Source: Planctomycetota bacterium
GTDB taxonomy: Bacteria; Planctomycetota; Phycisphaerae; Sedimentisphaerales; Anaerobacaceae
DNA: 64,000 nucleotides
Assembly (NCBI GenBank): GCA_022566315.1
Contig: JADFJC010000006.1
Location: 1-64,000, forward strand
Direction of reading: 5' to 3'
Shown here piece by piece: positions 30,782 through 39,433 of this stretch (positions are counted from its first letter, which is position 1; each line of letters opens with the position of its first letter). The notes beneath the pieces are model-generated. The model searched no databases. It saw only the letters and a list, made by a program, of their open reading frames with translations, and was not told the DNA's origin. The translations under genes and the position numbers were made by a program.

Positions 30782-31110
30782 TTTAATATCCCTTTCTTAA
30801 CCCTCGCTCCTCGAAAGGCCTACGTTGGCCTGCGGAGCTAACAATAATATTTCTTTAGCTCAAACCCAATGCCTGAGCCATACGTTCAGCGGGACGAAAC
30901 CTCTTTGACCGACCCCTGCGAATATCCCCGCTTTACTGCCCGCCTGAGTCGGGACCCATAAGAACTGCGATTTCCATCCGGGATTCTCGTTCCCGGTGAG
31001 TTAATCGTTTTACCGCCTCAAGAACGGGCCTGCTTCTTCAGGCGTTTCGTAAGCATCTTTACGCTTACGAGTTATCACTTCCTACTACTCATACCTCCTT
31101 TCTCCCCCAA
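30782..31110 (-). promoter_or_regulatory. Candidate structured leader of the 30197-30781 gene
   Basis: Read on the minus strand, about 330 bases upstream of the start fold into several strong hairpins: GTAAGCG/CGCTTAC-type near 31050-31070, CCGGGA-ACGAGAA-TCCCGG near 30977-30996, GCGGG/CCCGC around 30888-30932, GCTCA/TGAGC near 30857-30877, and GCTCC-AGGCC/GGCCT-GGAGC just before the ribosome site (30806-30838). No riboswitch class is matched clearly. Confidence 0.4.
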
Positions 31111-31237
31111 CCCTTATTATTCTAAGAGAAGGGGTTGTTCTATTTGAACAACTTCTATCCACAAACCCTGGGCATTGATAATCGCTTATTATGACGCAGC
31201 AAAATCCTTCTAACTTTTTCATCACCATCTTCTCCAA

Positions 31238-31729
31238 TTAAGGGGGTGGTGGCATTATCGTAAATGTAATAGTTCCCGTGTAGCTTCCCGCATGGTCAGA
31301 GGGATAGATATCCAGCCGGAAATTCAGCTCAATGTCATGTGACCCTATTTCTGGCCTCGATATAACCACTGGCTTTGCCATTGTAACGTATCCGTTCGTT
31401 GTCGGCGCTTTGATGAAAATACGCTCAGGTGGTATGGAGCCGCCTCTGGGGTGTTTCAGCGCTGTAATAGAGGCCACTATCGGCCCGTGCAGATAATTAG
31501 ATTCCACCTTCACTGTTAATGCCGCTGACGACATGAAATAGATGTTTGGAAATATAACACTTCCCGGTCCAAAAGAGGTGTCGCCGTCTGAGAAGAGCGC
31601 AGGCGTTCCAAATTCAAGACTCCCCGACGTGGTAGATATGTTCACGAACGGCCCAGAATCAGCCTGGGCAATTCCAGCCACTCCGAACAATACTACTGCC
31701 GTCAATAATAAAGTTGTTACTATTTTCAT
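31238..31729 (-). CDS. Small secreted pilin/adhesin-like protein
   Basis: About 163 residues from the ATG at 31729 (ribosome site GGGAGG). Signal peptide MKIVTTLLLTAVVLFGVAGIAQA. The mature part is beta-rich, starting FVNISTTSGSLEFGTPALF and ending in the strand AGSYTGTITFTI followed by PPPP. That final motif is common in fimbrial-subunit-like and DUF4402-like folds. No cysteines. Together with the neighbouring 194-residue protein it is a candidate cargo or subunit of the adjacent PapD-like/secretin proteins. The family is not named with confidence. Confidence 0.7.
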   Translation of the reverse strand: MKIVTTLLLTAVVLFGVAGIAQADSGPFVNISTTSGSLEFGTPALFSDGDTSFGPGSVIFPNIYFMSSAALTVKVESNYLHGPIVASITALKHPRGGSIPPERIFIKAPTTNGYVTMAKPVVISRPEIGSHDIELNFRLDIYPSDHAGSYTGTITFTIMPPPP

Positions 31730-32740
31730 TGTTCCCTCCCCCAAAAAAAACCTACTTTCAAATAACAGTTTCTCTGCGCCGCCAACGGTTAACAGCAAGC
31801 CTAATTGCTTTGCCGCTCCATCGGATTTAAGGCGGTCCGTTTTGCTGTCTCGGCACCTGCTACGTTAGTGCCGTCTGTCATTGGTTACGCAGCGTCTCCT
31901 GACCACCTGGCTAAGCTTTGCCAGAGGGCTCGAAAGCGAGGATATAAAGAAATGAAGTATGTGATGTCTTTTCATCTTTCCTCATCATCACCACTCTCCT
32001 CACTTTCACTCTCCATATTCCTGGCCCGGCACCGAAAAAACCGAGTACCGGACGAGCAAGGCCCTACGCATATATGACACGGCCACACTTAGTTATACAC
32101 CTTGCTAACTTATCAAAACTACCAGTTTTCTTTCTCTATGTCAATAGCTAAATTCTAAAATTTAACTTTTTTCCTTTTTAGCCGGTTTTTAGTATTTTAC
32201 CCAAATTACCCCGTGATGTCAATAATTAAATTACCTAAACCACCAAAAAGGTGGCCATTTTTTGTTTTTTTCGGACTCTGACTTCTCCGGGTTATACTCT
32301 GCCCGACAGACCGGCTAATCCATGAGTTTACGTAAAACCTTATAACACAAAGGGATACAATGCGACAGGTATGGTCAGGATAGTGGTTCAGCCGCTGGCG
32401 GAACTCGCGTAGTCTTCCAATAAGTACAGTTGGTCAAGACTTTTTTTTTGGTTCCTGAATATTTATTTTCCCGGATTTAGGAACGTTCTTTGGTGCATTT
32501 ACTGTTTTTTGCCGCAAGACCAAATTCTTGATAACACCGGTTTTTTGTGAGCCGATTTGATACGGTTTTATTTGATTGGCCGACAACGCAGGCATCGGGC
32601 TTCCCTTGGGGATAGAGCGTTTTGGATAGGCTCTTAATCTTCTTGCAATATTGGCCGGTTGGATGTAAAGTGGACGAAAATTTATTGGAACGGCGTTTTT
32701 CGTTTAGAACATTATGAGGTCCTAAAAAAAACAGGGCTTT
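31730..32740. other. Long gene-free interval before tRNA-Arg
   Basis: No convincing protein gene in about 1 kb. Bases 31790-31945, read on the minus strand, form the leader of the 31238 gene and contain hairpins (CTGGC/GCCAG at 31905-31923; GGCACTAACGTAGCAGGTGCC near 31850-31872) plus a GGCAAAGCAATTAGGC word near 31800-31815. At 32240-32270 a short stem CCACC/GGTGG is followed by T-rich DNA on the plus strand. The rest is AT-rich with nothing I can name. Confidence 0.45.
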
Positions 32741-32814
32741 GCGCCCGTAGCTCAGGCGGATAGAGCAACGGATTTCTAATCCGTAGGTCGCAGGTTCGAG
32801 TCCTGCCGGGCGTG
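32741..32814 (+). tRNA. tRNA-Arg (anticodon TCT)
   Basis: A complete 74-nt cloverleaf. Acceptor stem GCGCCCG pairs with CGGGCGT, discriminator G. D arm GCTCAGGCGGATAGAGC, anticodon stem ACGGA/TCCGT with loop TTTCTAA giving anticodon TCT, T arm GCAGG-TTCGAGT-CCTGC. No CCA is encoded. The next gene starts four bases after its end. Confidence 0.97.
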
Positions 32815-32818
32815 GTAT

Positions 32819-34372
32819 ATGAGCAGAGAAATAATCGCCATCCTGGACTTTGGCAGTCAGTACAGTCAACTGATAGCACGGCGGGTTCGTGAACAGAACG
32901 TATATTCCCAAATTTGCCGCGCGGATATAACAGCAGAAGTATTATCACGATTAGGTGTCAAGGGATTGATATTGTCCGGCGGGCCTGCAAGCGTCTATGA
33001 TAAAAATGCGCCAAAATGTGATGAGAAAATCTTTGATTTGGATGTGCCGATTTTGGGTATCTGCTACGGAATGCAGTTAGGCTGTCAGATTTTAGGGGCA
33101 AAGATTGTCGCTGCCCAAAGACGTGAGTACGGGCGGACAACTCTGTCCATTCTTGAGAAGAGTGATTTGTTTGCGAATCTGCCGGATTCAATCACGGCCT
33201 GGGCAAGCCACGGCGACCAGCTCGCCCCCGCCGGTATCAAGGGGGAGGATGATTTTGTCAAATTAGCAACTACCGATACCTGCCCATTCGCTGCGGTAAG
33301 ACACAAGAAAAAGAAATTTTTCGGCGTGCAGTTCCATCCTGAGGTCTCACATACCCCCAAAGGAACACTGATTTTGAAAAACTTCCTGTATGATATTTGC
33401 GGCTGCAGCGGCGACTGGAAAATGAGTGATTTTGTCAGTGAGACTGTAGAAGCGGTTCGCCGTCAGGTCGGCGACGCCAAAGTGATATGTGGCCTGAGCG
33501 GAGGAGTTGATTCGTCCGTTGTGGCTTCGTTGGTCCATAAGGCCATTGGCGAGAAGCTTGTTTGTATTTTCGTTGATAACGGCCTGCTGCGAAGGAACGA
33601 ACGCGAAAATGTCGTCTCTACCTTCCGCAACCATTTTCATATGGACTTGCGGGTTGTCGATTGGTCAGAGCAGTTTTTGGCGGGTCTGGCCGGCGTAACC
33701 GACCCACAGCAAAAACGAAGGATCATCGGCTCTGAGTTTATCAAGGCCTTTGAGTCGCAGGCTTTGAAAATTCCAAATGCTAAGTTTCTGGCACAGGGAA
33801 CGCTGTATCCTGATGTTATTGAGTCAGGCTCGAAGGACGGTAATACAGCGGCGAATATCAAACTGCATCACAATGTGGGGGGGCTGCCGGCCGAGATGAG
33901 CTTTGAACTGATTGAGCCGTTGCGGGATTTGTTTAAGGACGAGGTACGGGTCGTCGGCGAATATCTCGGACTGCCGGAGGATATTGTCTGGCGTCATCCT
34001 TTCCCCGGTCCGGGCCTGGCCGTCAGGATAATCGGAGAGGTTACACCACAAAGGCTGGAAATACTCCGGGCCGCTGATGAAATCTTAATAGATGAAATAA
34101 AATCGGCAAGGCTGTACAGAAAGATATCGCAGGCCCTGGCGGTGCTGGTACCTGTCTTAACGGTTGGGGTGATGGGTGATGAACGAAGCTATGAAAACAT
34201 TATTGCTATTCGTGCGGTTGAGACCGTTGATTTTATGACCGCTGATTTTTCGCAAATCCCCTACGAGGTGCTGGGCATCATATCCAACAGGATTATAAAT
34301 GAGGTCAGGGGCATCAATCGCGTCGTTTATGATATATCCAGCAAGCCGCCGGCGACAATCGAATGGGAATAG
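32819..34372 (+). CDS. guaA: GMP synthase (glutamine-hydrolysing)
   Basis: A 517-residue enzyme converting XMP to GMP. The glutaminase domain has the nucleophile in [11 protein letters not shown] and the His/Glu pair in [10 protein letters not shown]. The ATP pyrophosphatase P-loop is [14 protein letters not shown], and the C-terminal dimerisation domain ends [14 protein letters not shown]. The start [22 protein letters not shown] matches the family start, so ATG 32819 is right although it lies only four bases after the tRNA and has no ribosome site in front. The mRNA is probably released by tRNA 3' processing. Confidence 0.96.
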   Translation: MSREIIAILDFGSQYSQLIARRVREQNVYSQICRADITAEVLSRLGVKGLILSGGPASVYDKNAPKCDEKIFDLDVPILGICYGMQLGCQILGAKIVAAQRREYGRTTLSILEKSDLFANLPDSITAWASHGDQLAPAGIKGEDDFVKLATTDTCPFAAVRHKKKKFFGVQFHPEVSHTPKGTLILKNFLYDICGCSGDWKMSDFVSETVEAVRRQVGDAKVICGLSGGVDSSVVASLVHKAIGEKLVCIFVDNGLLRRNERENVVSTFRNHFHMDLRVVDWSEQFLAGLAGVTDPQQKRRIIGSEFIKAFESQALKIPNAKFLAQGTLYPDVIESGSKDGNTAANIKLHHNVGGLPAEMSFELIEPLRDLFKDEVRVVGEYLGLPEDIVWRHPFPGPGLAVRIIGEVTPQRLEILRAADEILIDEIKSARLYRKISQALAVLVPVLTVGVMGDERSYENIIAIRAVETVDFMTADFSQIPYEVLGIISNRIINEVRGINRVVYDISSKPPATIEWE

Positions 34373-34399
34373 GGTCAAGGACAGAAAACAGAGGTCAAA

Positions 34400-35467
34400 C
34401 TACAAATTCTGGCTTCTTACCTCGTCCTGCTCAAATAGCTCAGGTTGCTCAGGTTTGCGTTTCTCTTTATGGCAGTCTAAGCCTAAATGCTCACAGGCTT
34501 GTTTGGTAACCTCTCTTCCCCTCCTGGTTCGACGCAGAAATCCGATTTGCAAAAGATATGGCTCAACCACATCCTCTAATGTGTCTCTTTCTTCACCGAG
34601 TGTAGCTGCGATCGCCTCGATGCCGGCTGGCCCGCCGTCATAGACGTTAACCAGCGCGCGCAAAACCGCCCTGTCTAATTCATCTAAGCCTAACGTGTCA
34701 ATCTGCTCCATCTTCAGCGCGTTTTCGACAATGTCGGTACTAAGCACTCCTGAGCCTTTTACCTGTGCGTAGTCACGGACTCGTTTTAACAGACGGTTCG
34801 CCACTCGAGGCGTCCCGCGGGACCGGGCCGCTATCAATTCCAGTGTCCCATCATCGCACTGTAAGCCAAGCAGTTCCGCAGATCTACCTAAAATCTCTGT
34901 CAATTCGGCGCTGCTGTAGAAATCCAGATGATACAGCATCCCGAATCGGCTGCGAAGCGGAGCGCTCAGCAGCCCCGCCCGTGTCGTGGCACCAATTAAA
35001 GTAAAACGCTTCAGAGGAAAATTTATCGTCTTTGCGTGCAGACCGCTATCGACGGTGAAATCAACCTTGAAGTCTTCCATCGCCGGATAAATAAACTCTT
35101 CGACCGGCGTGCTTAGCCGGTGAATCTCATCGATAAAAAGCACATCGCCGGTGTTTATGTTGCTCAAGAGACCCATAACATCACCGGCCTTTGTCAGCGC
35201 CGGCCCGGATGAGCAACGTATTCTTGCCCCCATCTCGTTCGCCACGACGTGAGCAAGCGTCGTTTTACCAAGTCCCGGCGGGCCGTAAAACAAAATATGC
35301 TCCAATGGCTCAGACCTTTGCTTGGCCGCTGCTATCGCTATTGCAACTTTTTCTCTGACGTTGCATTGGCCTACACACTCGCCTAAGAACTTTGGCCTGA
35401 GTGAGACGTTAAAACTCTCTTCCGCCTCGTTCAAAGACTGCCCGCTTATGATTCTGCCTATCGCCAT
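34400..35467 (-). CDS. ruvB: Holliday junction branch migration ATPase
   Basis: A 355-residue AAA+ protein. Walker A is GPPGLGKTTLAHVVA, Walker B VLFIDEIHRLS, sensor 1 IGATTRAGLLSAPLRSRFG with the arginine finger. The winged-helix C-terminus contains GRVAT-like RGREVTKQACEHLG. It forms hexamers that drive junction migration with RuvA. It follows ruvA by 108 bp of AT-rich spacer on the same strand. No clear ribosome site. Confidence 0.96.
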   Translation of the reverse strand: MAIGRIISGQSLNEAEESFNVSLRPKFLGECVGQCNVREKVAIAIAAAKQRSEPLEHILFYGPPGLGKTTLAHVVANEMGARIRCSSGPALTKAGDVMGLLSNINTGDVLFIDEIHRLSTPVEEFIYPAMEDFKVDFTVDSGLHAKTINFPLKRFTLIGATTRAGLLSAPLRSRFGMLYHLDFYSSAELTEILGRSAELLGLQCDDGTLELIAARSRGTPRVANRLLKRVRDYAQVKGSGVLSTDIVENALKMEQIDTLGLDELDRAVLRALVNVYDGGPAGIEAIAATLGEERDTLEDVVEPYLLQIGFLRRTRRGREVTKQACEHLGLDCHKEKRKPEQPELFEQDEVRSQNL

Positions 35468-35575
35468 AATATGGAAACTGAAAATTTAAAGTGCAAAATT
35501 AAAAACCATAATTCAAAACTTAAAACCTTTGGATTTTACACTATAGTTTTGCGTTTTGCATTTTAGGTTTTACAT

Positions 35576-36205
35576 TTATACTTCTACTCCCTGCTGTAAC
35601 CTATATACTAAAGGCACAAGTGCCTCAGCCGAATTTATATCGGGATGTTTCCGGGAAGCCAACTCAATCAGCTCCATAGCTTCGTTTCTTTTTTCACCCC
35701 AGGCGATAAGAATCTCTAATGCCTCGGTCTGGAATGGCTTGAATCCGTATTCTGTCGACCTTACTGCTTCGGCGCCGACTGCAAAAGTCTGTAATTTGCC
35801 CTTTAGCTCAGCGATAATTTGCTGAGCCATCCGCTTGCCTATCGAAGGCAGTGACATCAGTATCTTATCGTCGGCGTTCTCTATCGCCGCTGCTATGGTG
35901 GCTATCGGTATGTTCAACGACCGCAGGCCTTTTTTTATACCCACTCCTTTAACGCTGATATATTTGGTGAAAAAATCTCTCTCGCTTGTGTTTAAGAAAC
36001 CAACCATTCTTGGTATCAGATTTCCGCCGCGATGGGTACCCTCATAATATTCCATTGTGCAGAGAGTAATATCCGAGCCGACCTCGCCGGACAGTGCATC
36101 AACGCAATAGCCCGGCAGCATTACCTCATACCCGACCGCCCCGACCTGCACCAGGCAGCAGTCGCTGTCAAGCTTGATGAGTTTTCCTTCAATACTGGCT
36201 ATCAT
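35576..36205 (-). CDS. ruvA: Holliday junction DNA helicase subunit RuvA
   Basis: A 209-residue protein that binds four-way junctions and loads RuvB. The OB-fold N-terminus is MIASIEGKLIKLDSDCCLVQVGAVGYEV. Helix-hairpin-helix region: FTKYISVKGVGIKKGLRSL and LMSLPSIGKRMAQQIIAELKGKL. The C-terminal RuvB-binding helices follow. Slightly longer than usual (about 200). It lies 58 bp after ruvC on the same strand. Confidence 0.95.
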   Translation of the reverse strand: MIASIEGKLIKLDSDCCLVQVGAVGYEVMLPGYCVDALSGEVGSDITLCTMEYYEGTHRGGNLIPRMVGFLNTSERDFFTKYISVKGVGIKKGLRSLNIPIATIAAAIENADDKILMSLPSIGKRMAQQIIAELKGKLQTFAVGAEAVRSTEYGFKPFQTEALEILIAWGEKRNEAMELIELASRKHPDINSAEALVPLVYRLQQGVEV

Positions 36206-36263
36206 AGTTCAATTGATTATTTTCTATTGATTATTTTTAAGGTTTTTTCCCGACCATCGCTTA

Positions 36264-36749
36264 TCAAATAACAACACTGTTAATCGAATTTGCACAGCAC
36301 ATCGCCGTTGCTATGGCATCGGCCACATCGTTCGGCTCCGGTATCTGCGGCAGGGATAAAATCGTTTGAATAGTTTTTTGCACCTGTTCCTTCGATGCCC
36401 TGCCGTTACCGGTAAGTGATTTTTTTATACGTGTTGCGCTAAAGCTTCTGACCTCAATTGCCGCCTGGGCACACTTCTGTAGTATAACACCTCTTGCGTG
36501 TCCCATCAATATCGCTGTTCTCGGATGGGCGTAGTGTGAGTACAATTCTTCCACTGCTACAACGTCGGGCTTGAAACTTTCCAGAAGCGACTGGGTATCT
36601 TCAGCTAATCTATTCAATTTTTGCTCTATAGCCGAGCCGCTCGCTATACGGATAACGCCTGCTTCAATTAGCTTTTCTTTATCCCCGCCCATCTCCAGAC
36701 AGGCATATCCACAGACCTGCAAACCCGGGTCGATACCGAGTATCCTCAT
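36264..36749 (-). CDS. ruvC: Crossover junction endodeoxyribonuclease RuvC
   Basis: A 161-residue resolvase. Catalytic acidic residues are visible in MRILGIDPGLQVCGYA (Asp7), VAVEELYSHYAHPRTAI (Glu), and DVADAIATAMC (two Asp). Family length is 160-175. The start overlaps the cysS stop as ATGA (36746-36749) with GGAG upstream, so the two are coupled. Order cysS-ruvC-ruvA-ruvB. Confidence 0.95.
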   Translation of the reverse strand: MRILGIDPGLQVCGYACLEMGGDKEKLIEAGVIRIASGSAIEQKLNRLAEDTQSLLESFKPDVVAVEELYSHYAHPRTAILMGHARGVILQKCAQAAIEVRSFSATRIKKSLTGNGRASKEQVQKTIQTILSLPQIPEPNDVADAIATAMCCANSINSVVI

Positions 36750-38224
36750 TTCATTCTCCAGGTGGTCATATCCGGCTTATCTTCCAGCAGAATATCCATT
36801 TCATCCAGTTTAGTGCGAAGTTCATCCGCCTTGGCAAAATCCTTGTTTTCGCGAGCTTCGTTTCGCTGCTCAATCAAAACATTGACCAGCTTGTCCATCA
36901 GCTCTTCATCAGCGGCGCCGATTTGCGGATACTCCTCTTTTACAATACCCAGACAATCGCCGCCCAGCCGGTCAAATAGAACATCAACTAAATTAAGGGG
37001 CCCCTGGGTTGTTCGGCTGTCCTCAAGCAGTTTCTGAGCCAGCCGAACAAGTTCAAACATAACTGACAGTGCAACAGAGGTATTCAAATCATCATTCATT
37101 GCGTTTTCAAATTTTTCCCTCATCTGTTTTAGTTGCTCTGCTATCTTCTCGTCGATTGGGCCTTCTTTCGCTGTGTCTATTCTTTTTCGTACTGCTTTGA
37201 CCGTTTCGGTTATTTTTCCGTAACCGCTCTGCGCCGCGAACAGGGCCGCATCTGAAAAATCCAGCGGGCTTCTGTAATGACTGTTCAAAATCAACTGCCT
37301 TACCGCCAGAGGGTCATAGCTCTGCGTTAATCTCTCGTGAGTACCTGAAAAGGCCTGTTTCAATGTAATAAAATTATTCAGACTCTTACCCATCTTTTGC
37401 CCGTCAACGGTGATCATATTATTGTGCAGCCAGTATCGAACAAACTGCACGTCGTTGGCCGCCTCCGACTGGGCAATTTCGCACTCGTGATGCGGGAACT
37501 TGTTTTCCAGTCCGCCGCCGTGAATGTCGATTGTCTTGCCCAGATATTTCATACTCATTACCGAGCATTCCAGATGCCAGCCCGGATAGCCTGGCCCCCA
37601 CGGACTGGGCCATTGCATAATATGGTTCGGCTCAGCTTTCTTCCAGAGCGCGAAATCAACAGGGTTCTTTTTATCCGGCGAGACCTCCACGCGGGTACCG
37701 GCTAACATCTCTTCGACATTTCTGCCGGAGAGTTTCCCGTAGTCCTTGAACTTGGACACATCGAAATACACCGAGCCGTTGGCCGCATACGCATAGCCTT
37801 TTTTCAGAAGTGTCGTTACCTGCCCTATCTGTTCGAGTATATGACCGCTGGCTCGCGGGCTTATATCGGGCCGAACGCAGTTCAACCTGTCCATATCTTC
37901 AAAGTAGCTGCGAGTGTAGTATTCCGCCAGTGCCATTGGATGCTTCTTCTCTTTTTTGGCTGCCTCAGCAACTTTATCCTCACCTTCATCCGCATCGTCG
38001 GTTAGATGACCCACGTCTGTTATGTTCTGCACGTAGGTAACATTGTAATCCAGATAACGAAGATACCTGACTAACACATCAAAGCTCACATAACTTTTCG
38101 CATGCCCAAGATGTGCGTGTCCATATACGGTCGGCCCGCAGACGTATATACCGACCTTGCCTTCTTTCAACGGCTTGAATTCCTCTTTCCTTCTCGTCAT
38201 ACTATTATAAAGATTCAATGTCAT
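36746..38224 (-). CDS. cysS: Cysteinyl-tRNA synthetase
   Basis: A 492-residue class Ia synthetase. Zinc ligand and HIGH motif lie in YVCGPTVYGHAHLGHAKSYV; the KMSKS motif is QKMGKSLNNF. Other zinc ligands are the Cys and His residues in GWHLECSVMS and HHECEIAQSEA. The C-terminal anticodon-binding helices end LDEMDILLEDKPDMTTWRMK. Charges tRNA-Cys. First gene of the cysS-ruvCAB group on the minus strand; an AAAGGG lies 11 bases before ATG. Confidence 0.96.
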   Translation of the reverse strand: MTLNLYNSMTRRKEEFKPLKEGKVGIYVCGPTVYGHAHLGHAKSYVSFDVLVRYLRYLDYNVTYVQNITDVGHLTDDADEGEDKVAEAAKKEKKHPMALAEYYTRSYFEDMDRLNCVRPDISPRASGHILEQIGQVTTLLKKGYAYAANGSVYFDVSKFKDYGKLSGRNVEEMLAGTRVEVSPDKKNPVDFALWKKAEPNHIMQWPSPWGPGYPGWHLECSVMSMKYLGKTIDIHGGGLENKFPHHECEIAQSEAANDVQFVRYWLHNNMITVDGQKMGKSLNNFITLKQAFSGTHERLTQSYDPLAVRQLILNSHYRSPLDFSDAALFAAQSGYGKITETVKAVRKRIDTAKEGPIDEKIAEQLKQMREKFENAMNDDLNTSVALSVMFELVRLAQKLLEDSRTTQGPLNLVDVLFDRLGGDCLGIVKEEYPQIGAADEELMDKLVNVLIEQRNEARENKDFAKADELRTKLDEMDILLEDKPDMTTWRMK

Positions 38225-38319
38225 TTTTTAAAATACCCTTTTCGTTTAAGGTTGTCGATACCAGCTTCTACAACGCCAAACCAGTTTCTACACCTCTGAG
38301 AACCCATTCCGATTATCAT

Positions 38320-38832
38320 TTATAGCGTTCTTTTTCTTTTCTTTTTCAAAAGCGCCGTCGCCGTAGCAGCCATTGCCTCACCGGCCCCTATATCGCCGAG
38401 TCCTTCGTTTGTTTTCGCCTTGACGTTCACCGCCGTAAAATCAATCCCCAAAAGCCCTGCGATACACCTTTTCATTTGCCCTTTGACCTGCTCGAGCCTT
38501 GGCGCTTCTGCGTGTATAATCAAATCGATATTGACCACCTCCCAGCGTTTTTCTTCGAGCTGCTCCTTTACAATAAACAAAAGCTCCTTACTGTCCGCGT
38601 CCTTCCATCGCGGGTCCGTACTGGGAAACAACGTCCCTATATCACCCATCCCGCTTGCTCCAAGCAGGGCGTCGATGACAGCGTGCAGGCCCACATCACC
38701 ATCGCTGTGGCCGGCCAGCCCGGCCGGGTACGGCAGATAAACTCCACAGAGCATCAGCTTCCTGCCCTCGACGAGCCGATGGATATCGGTGCCTATCCCG
38801 CTTCGATATTCACTCTTAGGTTCCTCAATCAC
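38320..38832 (-). CDS. ispF: 2-C-methyl-D-erythritol 2,4-cyclodiphosphate synthase
   Basis: A 170-residue enzyme of the MEP isoprenoid pathway. Metal ligands are in GIGTDIHRLVEG (DxH) and GHSDGDVGLHAVIDALLGA. The substrate loop is FPSTDPRWKDADS. The C-terminus carries KTNEGLGDIGAGEAMAATA, typical of the family. Start overlaps the hisB stop (ATGA, 38829-38832). The basic tail KKKRKRTL is short and probably irrelevant. Confidence 0.95.
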   Translation of the reverse strand: MIEEPKSEYRSGIGTDIHRLVEGRKLMLCGVYLPYPAGLAGHSDGDVGLHAVIDALLGASGMGDIGTLFPSTDPRWKDADSKELLFIVKEQLEEKRWEVVNIDLIIHAEAPRLEQVKGQMKRCIAGLLGIDFTAVNVKAKTNEGLGDIGAGEAMAATATALLKKKRKRTL

Positions 38833-39413
38833 AACGTCCCCTTTGTGCTTGGGACATCCGTTCCGAGAATGCTGACAGCCGTACCAAGCCCCTTACCTAA
38901 TCCCTTGAAAATCGCCTCGGCTATATGATGGCTGTTTGTCCCGTATGGAACATTTATATGCAGATTAAACTTGCCGTTATTCGCGAAACTCCGCAGCATC
39001 TCCTCCAGACACTCGACGTCGAAATCGCCGATTTTATCTGTTCGGTACTCGACATTATACACGCAGGCTGCCCTGCCCGACAAATCAACGGACACGTTCG
39101 CCAAAGCATCCTCCATCGGCACGGAGCTATGCCCGTATCTGGCAATCCCTTTTTTATTTCCAAGAGCTTTCAGTAAGCATTCACCGAGGCATATCGCTAT
39201 ATCTTCGACCGTATGGTGAGCATCGACATCCAGATCGCCTTTGGCTTTGACCACCAGGTCGATTTTGCTGTGCTTGCTCAGGTGAGTGAGCATATGGTCC
39301 AAAAAGCCGATGCCGCTGTCAATCTCGTATTTGCCGACGCCGTCCAGATTAAGCTCGACCGTAACATCGGTTTCTTTTGTCTGCCTGTGAACCTTAGCAG
39401 TTCTCTTACCCAT
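38829..39413 (-). CDS. hisB: Imidazoleglycerol-phosphate dehydratase
   Basis: About 194 residues from the ATG at 39413, preceded by AAGGAT. Monofunctional, without the phosphatase domain of enteric HisB. Di-manganese ligands are in DHMLTHLSKHSKID, DAHHTVEDIAICLG and TNSHHIAEAIFKGLG. It is translationally coupled to ispF, an unusual pairing that ties histidine and isoprenoid genes in one transcript. hisC ends 20 bp upstream. Confidence 0.95.
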   Translation of the reverse strand: MGKRTAKVHRQTKETDVTVELNLDGVGKYEIDSGIGFLDHMLTHLSKHSKIDLVVKAKGDLDVDAHHTVEDIAICLGECLLKALGNKKGIARYGHSSVPMEDALANVSVDLSGRAACVYNVEYRTDKIGDFDVECLEEMLRSFANNGKFNLHINVPYGTNSHHIAEAIFKGLGKGLGTAVSILGTDVPSTKGTL

Positions 39414-39433
39414 AAGAATATCCTTGTACACGT

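Noticed and set aside
32238-32270. Short stem followed by T-rich DNA as a plus-strand terminator
   Set aside because: Only five base pairs, and no plus-strand gene ends upstream of it.
32477-32911. Minus-strand frame overlapping tRNA-Arg and the guaA start
   Set aside because: It covers the tRNA and the 5' end of guaA in antisense; composition is that of a shadow frame.
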